Shown here one piece after another: positions 47,078 through 52,852 of a stretch of 64,000 bases of DNA; position 1 is the stretch's first letter, and each line of letters opens with the position of its first letter. The translations under genes were made by a program, and so were the position numbers. The DNA comes from CAVQBC01 sp963710665 (lineage in GTDB: Bacteria; Actinomycetota; Thermoleophilia; Solirubrobacterales; Solirubrobacteraceae). The DNA is taken from NCBI GenBank assembly GCA_963710665.1, contig CAVQBC010000008.1, positions 1,139,802 through 1,203,801 of the forward strand. The letters are read 5' to 3'. Under the pieces are notes generated by a model. The model worked only from the letters and a program-made list of their open reading frames with translations, was not told the origin of the DNA and did not search any database.

Positions 47078-48016
47078 ATGGCCGTCGTCCCCGCGTCATC
47101 GCAACCGCTCGAGCACCTCGTGCTCGACTTCCTCGCCTACCTGGAGTTCGAGCGGGGCCTGTCGCGCAACACGCTCGAGGCCTACCGCTCGGACCTCCTG
47201 CAGTACGGCGGCTGGCTCAAGCGCGAGGGCGTCGACGCGCTCGCCGTGGGTCACGGTGAGCTGAGCGCGTTCGTCGGCGTGCTGGCCGCGGGCAGCGACG
47301 AGAAGCCGCCGGTGGCGCCCGCCACGCTGCAGCGCAAGGTCGCCTGCCTGCGCTCGTTCTACCGCCACCTGCGCCGCCAGGGGATCCTCGAGGACGACCC
47401 GACCGTCAACCTGCGCGCCGCCCGCAAGGGCCGCAAGCTGCCGCAGGTGCTCAGCCGCGACGAGGTCTCGGACCTGCTCGCCCGGCCGTCGGGCACCGAG
47501 CCGCCGGCGCTGCGCGACCGGGCGCTGCTCGAGCTCATGTACGCCTGCGGGCTGCGCGCCTCGGAGGCCATCGGGCTCGAGGTGGGCGACGTCGACCTCG
47601 AGAGCGGGCTGCTGCGCGCCCGCGGCAAGGGCGCCAAGGAGCGCATCGTGCCGATCGGCTCGACCGCCGCCCGCGCCGTCGCGATCTACCTCGCTCGCGG
47701 CCGGCCGCGCCTGGTCGGCGACCGGCTGGAGGCGCGGCTCTTCGTCAACGCGCGCGGCGGCGGGCTGACGCGCCAGGGGCTCTACAAGATCGTCCAGCGC
47801 CACGCCCGCGCCGCGGGGCTCGAGCAGAAGATGAGCCCGCACACGCTGCGCCACACGTTCGCCACCCACCTGCTGGCCGGCGGCTGCGACCTGCGCTCGC
47901 TGCAGGAGATGCTCGGCCACGCCGACATCGCGACCACGCAGCTCTACACGCATCTTTCCGCCGAGCGGCTCAAGGACGTCTACTTCGACGCGCATCCCCG
48001 CGCGCGGGACGGCTGA
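47078..48016 (+). CDS. xerD: Tyrosine recombinase XerD
   Basis: A 312-residue site-specific recombinase. The N-terminal SAM-like domain (~12-100) begins LDFLAYLEFERGLSRNTLEA. The catalytic domain carries R in YACGLRASEAIGLEV, K in ARGKGAKERIVPIGS, HxxR in SPHTLRHTFATHLLAGG, H in EMLGHADIATTQLYTH and the nucleophilic Tyr just after. It resolves chromosome dimers at dif together with XerC. No transposon or integron feature surrounds it; the place before deoB fits the chromosomal gene. A GGGAGGG ribosome binding site precedes the ATG. Confidence 0.94.
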   Translation: MAVVPASSQPLEHLVLDFLAYLEFERGLSRNTLEAYRSDLLQYGGWLKREGVDALAVGHGELSAFVGVLAAGSDEKPPVAPATLQRKVACLRSFYRHLRRQGILEDDPTVNLRAARKGRKLPQVLSRDEVSDLLARPSGTEPPALRDRALLELMYACGLRASEAIGLEVGDVDLESGLLRARGKGAKERIVPIGSTAARAVAIYLARGRPRLVGDRLEARLFVNARGGGLTRQGLYKIVQRHARAAGLEQKMSPHTLRHTFATHLLAGGCDLRSLQEMLGHADIATTQLYTHLSAERLKDVYFDAHPRARDG

Positions 48017-48030
48017 CAGAATCGCCCGCC

Positions 48031-49185
48031 ATGAGCCGGCGGGCCTTCGTGATCGTGCTCGACGCGTGCGGCGCCGGCGCCCTGCCGGACGCCGCGTCCT
48101 ACGGCGACGCCGGCGCCAACACGCTCGCCCACGTGGCCGAGGCGGTCGGCGGACTCGACCTGCCGGTGCTCGGCTCGCTCGGCCTCGGCTCGATCCTCCC
48201 GCTCGCCGGCGTGCCGCCCGCCGCGAACCCCGTCCTGCACGGGCGCGCCCACCCGCTCGGCCCCGGCAAGGACACGATCTCCGGCCACTGGGAGCTGATG
48301 GGCGTCGTCCCCCCGCACCCGCTGCGCACCTACCCCGAGGGCTTCCCCGGCGAGGTGACCGGCGCGCTCGCCCGCGCCGCCGGCCGCGGGATCCTCTGCA
48401 ACCGCCCCTACAGCGGGACGGCGGTGATCGAGGACTTCGGCGAGCGGCACCTGCGCGGCGGCGAGCTGATCGTCTACACGTCGGCCGACTCGGTGCTGCA
48501 GATCGCCGCCCACGAGGACGTCGTGCCGCGCGAGGAGCTCTACGCGGTCTGCGCCTCGGCGCGCGAGATCATGCGCGGCGAGCACGCCGTCGGCCGGGTG
48601 ATCGCGCGGCCCTTCCGCGGCACGCCCGGCGCCTTCGAGCGCACCGCCGGGCGGCGCGACCTGGCCGTCGAGCCGCCGGGGCGCTCCTACCTCCAGGAGC
48701 TCCAGGACGCCGGCGTGCTGGTCCATACGGTCGGCAAGGTCGGGCAGGTGTTCGCCGGGGTCGGGGTGGACGAGCAGCACCCGGGCGCGACCAACGCCGC
48801 GGCGATCGAGACGACCAACGCGCTGATGGAGGGGCTCTCCGGCGGGCTGGTGTTCGCCAACCTGGTGGAGACCGACCAGGTCTACGGGCACCGCCGGGAC
48901 GTCGAGGGCTTCCACCGCGCGCTGCGCGAGATCGACCGGGCCGTGGGCGGCTGGCTCGAGCGCTGTGACGAGCGCCGCGACCTGCTGGTGCTGACCGCGG
49001 ACCACGGCGTCGACCCGACCACCCCCGGCACCGACCACACCCGCGAGTACGTCCCGGTCCTGGCGGCGTTCGCCGGCCACGGCTCGCGGCGTCACGACGG
49101 GCCGATGGCGGACGTCGGCGCCTCCGTCCTGCGGTGGCTGGCGGACCGCGACGCGTCGGCGCTGCCCGGCGAGGCGTTCGTGTGA
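48031..49185 (+). CDS. deoB: Phosphopentomutase
   Basis: A 384-residue alkaline-phosphatase-superfamily enzyme. The metal site is visible in FVIVLDACGAGALPDAASYG near the N-terminus, GKDTISGHWELMGV (~88-101), LVETDQVYGHRRDVEGFHR, and LVLTADHGVDPTTPGTDHTR near the end. It interconverts ribose-1-phosphate and ribose-5-phosphate (and deoxy forms) in nucleoside salvage. Length is normal. The stop overlaps the start of the following lipoprotein gene by four bases. Confidence 0.96.
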   Translation: MSRRAFVIVLDACGAGALPDAASYGDAGANTLAHVAEAVGGLDLPVLGSLGLGSILPLAGVPPAANPVLHGRAHPLGPGKDTISGHWELMGVVPPHPLRTYPEGFPGEVTGALARAAGRGILCNRPYSGTAVIEDFGERHLRGGELIVYTSADSVLQIAAHEDVVPREELYAVCASAREIMRGEHAVGRVIARPFRGTPGAFERTAGRRDLAVEPPGRSYLQELQDAGVLVHTVGKVGQVFAGVGVDEQHPGATNAAAIETTNALMEGLSGGLVFANLVETDQVYGHRRDVEGFHRALREIDRAVGGWLERCDERRDLLVLTADHGVDPTTPGTDHTREYVPVLAAFAGHGSRRHDGPMADVGASVLRWLADRDASALPGEAFV

Positions 49186-50474
49186 GCGCGCGCGCCGGGA
49201 GCCTGGCGGCGGTCGCGCTCACGCTGCTCGCGGGCTGCGGGGGTGGTGACGCCCGGCCGGACCCGCCCCGCCCGGCGGCGCGCGACGCCGCGCCGGTCAA
49301 CCGCGCGCACGGCGCGTCGCTGCCGCCGTCCGACGCCGACGCGGTGCGGGCGCTGCTCGCCCGCCGCGCGGGGGCGCTCGAGCGCGGCGACGCGGCCGCC
49401 TACGCCGCCACCGCCACCGGCGCGGCCCAGCGGCGGCGCGACCGCGCCGCCGCCCGTCGAGCTCGCCCGCTGCATCCGCGCGAGGTCGCTCTCACCGCCG
49501 AGCGGATCGATCTCGTCGGCGACCGCGCCGAGCTGCGGGTCCGTTCGAGCTACCGGATCCGCGGCATCGCCGGCACCTTCTCCGCGGCCCGGCGGGTCGT
49601 CGCGGTCCGCCGGGGCGCCGGCTGGCGCGTGCGCGCGGAGACGAGCCGCCGCGAGCGCCATCCGTGGGAGGTCGGCCGCTACGCGCTTGCGCGCAGCCGG
49701 CACTTCACGATCGTGGTCCCCGCAGGACTCCCGACGGGAGCCCTCGTGACCGCGCTGGAGGGCGGCTACGCGCGCATCCGTGCGCTGCTGCCGGGCCATC
49801 CGCTGCGCAAGCGCTCGCTCGTCGTCGTGGCGGGCGATCCCGTGCAGGCGCTGGCGCTCACCGGCTCGATCCGCGGCGTCGGCGGCCTCGCCGCCGTGTC
49901 GGACTCCCAGGTGATCGAGACCGGCCCGGCGCGGCGCGTGGAGCGGGTCGCCTCCCAGCGGCTGATCGTCGTGTGGCCGCGCTGGTCGGCGCTGCCGCCC
50001 GCCGCGCGCGAGCGCGTCGTCACCCACGAGCTCACCCACGCCGCGCTGGCCGACACGACCTCAGGGCGGACCCCCGCATGGCTGGTCGAGGGCGTCGCCC
50101 TGTACGTGTCGGGTGACCGCCGGACGGCCGACGCCTCGCGGCTGGTGCGCGGCGACGTGGCCGGGTTCAGCGCCGCGCAGGCGAGCGCGGCGCACCGGGC
50201 GCTCTCGCTGGACGCCCTCGCGCGGCCGGGCGCGATCGGCCGCCTGCGGGGCACGGGCCAGGCCGCCGCGTACGCGTTCAGCTCGGCCGCCGCGTTCCGG
50301 ATCGCGGAACGCTACGGGCGAGCGCGACTCCTGCGCCTGTACCAGGCCTTCAACGACGAGGAGCTCCGCGGGAGGCCCGGGCCGGCGGTCGCCGACCGCG
50401 CCGCGCGCCGCGTGCTGGGCACCTCGACGGGCGCGCTCGAGCGCGACCTGCGCCGGCAGCTCGGCGCCTTCTAA
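49182..50474 (+). CDS. Lipoprotein with a HExxH-like metallopeptidase domain (430 aa)
   Basis: The N-terminus has a lipobox (LTLLAGCGGG, Cys at ~19), so it is probably attached to the outer face of the membrane. A first domain (~40-165) may be an NTF2-like fold. The second (~175-430) contains VVTHELTHAALADTTSGRTP followed by AWLVEGVALYVSG, resembling the HELTH-(x)n-E gluzincin-like site of peptidase MA family proteins. Substrates are unknown. It is coupled to deoB by a four-base overlap. The TAA stop is the junction with the second full copy of repeat family A. Confidence 0.8.
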   Translation: MSARAGSLAAVALTLLAGCGGGDARPDPPRPAARDAAPVNRAHGASLPPSDADAVRALLARRAGALERGDAAAYAATATGAAQRRRDRAAARRARPLHPREVALTAERIDLVGDRAELRVRSSYRIRGIAGTFSAARRVVAVRRGAGWRVRAETSRRERHPWEVGRYALARSRHFTIVVPAGLPTGALVTALEGGYARIRALLPGHPLRKRSLVVVAGDPVQALALTGSIRGVGGLAAVSDSQVIETGPARRVERVASQRLIVVWPRWSALPPAARERVVTHELTHAALADTTSGRTPAWLVEGVALYVSGDRRTADASRLVRGDVAGFSAAQASAAHRALSLDALARPGAIGRLRGTGQAAAYAFSSAAAFRIAERYGRARLLRLYQAFNDEELRGRPGPAVADRAARRVLGTSTGALERDLRRQLGAF

Positions 50475-50631
50475 GCCCGGAACACCGATTCCCGCGGCGC
50501 CTCGCCGCCGTCGCCCTTCGCCAGAGCCGATCGGCCGCGACCCAGGTGGTTCACCACATGGATGCGCGGCCGATCGACTCCGACTCGCCCGACGACACCG
50601 AGGCATCCACGGTCGATCGGTGATCCGGGCT
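50475..50631. repeat. MITE-like repeat family A, full copy 2
   Basis: A 157-base element nearly identical to 18075-18234. The left end AGCCCGGAACACCGAT and right end GATCGGTGATCCGGGCT are slightly degraded inverted repeats. The central block with GCCGATCGGCCGCG and GCGCGGCCGATCG is conserved. It directly follows the TAA stop of the lipoprotein gene, and its last base is the T of the TAACCT box before mutM. Confidence 0.8.
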
Positions 50632-50636
50632 AACCT
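50631..50636 (+). promoter_or_regulatory. -10 box candidate of mutM
   Basis: TAACCT, eleven bases before ATG 50648, starting at the last base of the family A repeat. Confidence 0.35.
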
Positions 50637-50647
50637 CGATCGGGCCC

Positions 50648-51607
50648 ATGCCAGAGCTCCCCGAGGTCGAGACGATCCGCCGCCACCTCGCCCCCCGCGT
50701 CGAGGGGCGGCGGCTCACCGCCCTCGCGATCTCCGACCCCCGCTGGTGCCGCCCGCTCGCGCCGGCGGAGCTCGCCGCCGCGGTCGAGGGCCGCCGCGTC
50801 GAGCAGCTCGGGCGGCGGGGGAAGTACCTCGTGTGGTGGCTCGAGGGCGACGTGTTCCTGATCGTCCACCTGCGGATGACCGGCAACCTGCTGCACCGCA
50901 CCGACCCCGGCGCGCCGCCGCCCGGCCACACGCGCGTGCGCTTCGAGCTCGACGACGGCGAGTCGGCTGGCGCCGACTCGCTTGGGAGTTCGGCTGGCGC
51001 CGGACTCCCGGGCGAGGACGAGCTCGTCTTCACCGACCCCCGGCGCTTCGGCACCGGCGAGCTGGCGCTCGGCCTCGACGCGCGCGACGCGTTCTTCGCC
51101 GCACGGCTGGGCGTCGAGCCGCTCGGCGACGAGTTCACCGGCGCCTACCTCCGCGCGCTCGCGCGCGGCAGCCGCGCGCCGGTGAAGGCGTTCCTGCTCA
51201 ACCAGAAGCGGGTGGCGGGCGTGGGGAACATCTACGCCGACGAGGCGCTGTTCCGGGCCCGCATCCACCCGCTGCGGCCCGCCGACCGCCTGAGCGCCGC
51301 CCAGTGCGCGGCGCTGCGCGACGGGGTCGTGGGGGCGCTGAAGGCCGGGATCGCCGCCCAGGGCGCCTCGATCGACGACTTCCGCCACCCCGACGGCGTG
51401 CGCGGCGCGTTCCAGGACGAGTTCCTCGTCCATCGCCGCGAGGGCGCGCCGTGCCCGGTGTGCGGGCGCCCGGTGCGAAAGCTCGTCGCCGCCGGGCGCG
51501 GGACGTACGTGTGCGAGGGGTGCCAGCCGCGGCCGCGGGTCCGGCGGCGGCGTCAGGCGGCGAGCGGGACCAGCCGCCCGTCGCGATCGGCGCGCACGAG
51601 CTCCTGA
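50648..51607 (+). CDS. mutM: Formamidopyrimidine-DNA glycosylase with an in-frame palindromic insertion
   Basis: A 319-residue base-excision repair enzyme, longer than the usual ~270-290. It begins MPELPEVETIRRHLAPRV with the catalytic Pro/Glu. The conserved lysine is in RRGKYLVWWLE, the helix-two-turn-helix is NQKRVAGVGNIYADEALFRA, and the zinc finger is CPVCGRPVRK...CEGCQ. It removes 8-oxoguanine and formamidopyrimidines. Between FELDDGE and EDELVFTDPRRFG, where the family has only a short loop, lie ~18 Ser/Ala/Gly-rich residues encoded by two copies of a palindromic repeat (50960-51009). The C-terminal tail past the zinc finger overlaps the convergent glutaredoxin gene by 55 bases. Confidence 0.94.
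   Translation: MPELPEVETIRRHLAPRVEGRRLTALAISDPRWCRPLAPAELAAAVEGRRVEQLGRRGKYLVWWLEGDVFLIVHLRMTGNLLHRTDPGAPPPGHTRVRFELDDGESAGADSLGSSAGAGLPGEDELVFTDPRRFGTGELALGLDARDAFFAARLGVEPLGDEFTGAYLRALARGSRAPVKAFLLNQKRVAGVGNIYADEALFRARIHPLRPADRLSAAQCAALRDGVVGALKAGIAAQGASIDDFRHPDGVRGAFQDEFLVHRREGAPCPVCGRPVRKLVAAGRGTYVCEGCQPRPRVRRRRQAASGTSRPSRSARTSS
50960..51009. repeat. Two palindromic repeat units inside mutM
   Basis: Unit 1 is GAGTCGGCTGGCGCCGACTC (50960-50979), with eight-base arms. Unit 2 (50984-51009) is an imperfect version centred on TTCGGCTGGCGCCGG. The same core occurs in reverse orientation inside recO at 52235. Both units are translated in frame. Confidence 0.8.
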
Positions 51608-51804
51608 TACCCGCCGAGGGTCTCCCCGTCGATGACGACCTGGGGGAACGTCATCATGCCGGTGCGGGTCACGAGCTCCTCCCGGCCCACGGCGTCCTTG
51701 GCCAGGTTGATCTCGGAGTAGTCGACGCCCCGCTTGTCCAGCAGCGCCTTGGCGACGCGGCAGAACCCGCACGGCTCAGTGGTATAGACGATGACACGGC
51801 TCAT
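51553..51804 (-). CDS. Glutaredoxin-like protein
   Basis: An 83-residue thioredoxin-fold protein. The active site is EPCGFC (CxxC at residues 12-15), the cis-proline loop is MMTFPQVVIDG, and the C-terminal LGGYQELVRADRDGRL matches glutaredoxins. It reduces disulfides or glutathione/mycothiol mixed disulfides. It is convergent with mutM and overlaps its end by 55 bases, and it is divergent from recO (39-base gap). The reading continues upstream in frame, but ATG 51804 matches the family start. Confidence 0.9.
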   Translation of the reverse strand: MSRVIVYTTEPCGFCRVAKALLDKRGVDYSEINLAKDAVGREELVTRTGMMTFPQVVIDGETLGGYQELVRADRDGRLVPLAA

Positions 51805-51843
51805 TACTTCACTTAGTGTAGTGCCCATTGGCGGCCCTCCGGG

Positions 51844-52620
51844 ATGTCTGGGTCGCTGAAGACCGAGGCGATCGTCCTCCGCTCCATCCGGTACGGAGAG
51901 GCCGACCGCATCCTCCACCTCTATACCCCGTATCGGGGTCGGCTCAGCGCGATCGCGAAGGGCGTCCGCCGGGCCCGCTCGCGTTTCGGCGGCCGCCTCG
52001 AGCCCTTCTTCCGCTGCAACCTGGTGCTCTACGAGGGGCGCAGCGACCTGCTGACGGTCACCTCGGTCGAGACCCTGGCGGGCCATCCGCACCTGCGGGA
52101 GGACGCGCGGGCGCTCGACGTCGCCTCCCGTGCCTGCGACGCGGTCGGGCGCATCTTCGGCGACGGCGAGCCGCACGAGGGCGTCTACCACCTGCTCGCC
52201 AACGAGCTCGCCCTGCTGGATGCCGGTGCCTCGCGAGCTCGGCGCCAGCCGAACTCGGAAACGAATTCGCCTCCGGCGAATTCGTCCGCCACGCGCGCCA
52301 ACGCGCTCGCCTTCCGCCTCAAGCTCCTGCTCGCGGCCGGCTTCGCGCCCCAGCTCTCGGGATGCGCGTCCTGCGGGTCCCGCGACCACCTGGCGGGCTT
52401 CTCGGGCGCCGCCGGCGGCGTGGTGTGCAACGCGTGCGAGGCGGGCGCCTTCCCGCTCTCCCAGGAGGCGCACGACTTCCTCGTCGAGGCGCTGGGGCGC
52501 CCGCTCGCCGACGCCCCGGGCGCGCCGCCGCGCGCGCTCGCGCAGGCCGAGCGGGCGATCCTCGAGACGCTCGAGCACCACGCAGGCGTTCACCTGCGCC
52601 CGGCTGGTCTGGATGGTTGA
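51844..52620 (+). CDS. recO: DNA repair protein RecO with an in-frame palindromic insertion
   Basis: A 258-residue protein. The N-terminal OB domain begins KTEAIVLRSIRYGEADRILH, and the C-terminal part carries a zinc-binding CASCG...CNACEAG site. RecO works with RecF and RecR in loading RecA onto single-stranded DNA. Between NELALLDAGA and ATRANALAFRLKLLLAAGF, where the family runs straight on, there are ~18 residues rich in Ser, Asn and Pro, encoded by palindromic sequence at 52235-52285. The last codons and the TGA stop lie inside the terminal repeat of the family B element at 52611, so the natural C-terminus may have been changed. Confidence 0.92.
   Translation: MSGSLKTEAIVLRSIRYGEADRILHLYTPYRGRLSAIAKGVRRARSRFGGRLEPFFRCNLVLYEGRSDLLTVTSVETLAGHPHLREDARALDVASRACDAVGRIFGDGEPHEGVYHLLANELALLDAGASRARRQPNSETNSPPANSSATRANALAFRLKLLLAAGFAPQLSGCASCGSRDHLAGFSGAAGGVVCNACEAGAFPLSQEAHDFLVEALGRPLADAPGAPPRALAQAERAILETLEHHAGVHLRPAGLDG
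52235..52285. repeat. Palindromic insertions inside recO
   Basis: Unit 1 (52235-52256) is the reverse complement of the mutM repeat core: GAGCTCGGC-GCCA-GCCGAACTC, with one mismatch per arm. Four bases later, unit 2 (52261-52285) is a perfect ACGAATTCGCC-TCC-GGCGAATTCGT palindrome. Its AATTCG sequence stands out in GC-rich DNA. Both are translated. Confidence 0.8.
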
Positions 52621-52838
52621 TTCCACGACCCCACGATCGCCTGGCGGCGCCCCGCGGCGCCGGATCGCCACCCACCCGAGGGGCCCCCTGCTCCGCGTGG
52701 TCGCCCGCGCTCGAACGTGGCGGTCGTTCCTGGCGTCAGTGGGCGCCACCGTCGGCCACTGTGCCCCTCGTGCGTGCGGCGCCCGGCATCCACGGGGCAT
52801 CCCCCAGTCGATTCGCGCGGCCGTGGAACCAACCATCT
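52611..52838. repeat. MITE-like repeat family B, copy 2
   Basis: A 228-base element with terminal inverted repeats GGATGGTTGATTCCACG (left) and AGATGGTTGGTTCCACG (complement of the right end). It shares long identical blocks with 33212-33379 and carries ~60 more internal bases. It contains the recO stop codon near its left end, and its last base begins the ppdK -10 box. Confidence 0.8.
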
Positions 52839-52843
52839 AGGAT
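52838..52843 (+). promoter_or_regulatory. -10 box of ppdK
   Basis: TAGGAT, with six bases to GTG 52850 and nine to ATG 52853. Its first base is the last base of the family B repeat. Confidence 0.45.
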
Positions 52844-52852
52844 CCGCCCGTG

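Noticed and set aside
47078..48016. xerD as an integrase marking a mobile island
   Set aside because: All residues fit the chromosomal XerD; flanking genes are core genes and there are no attachment-site repeats.
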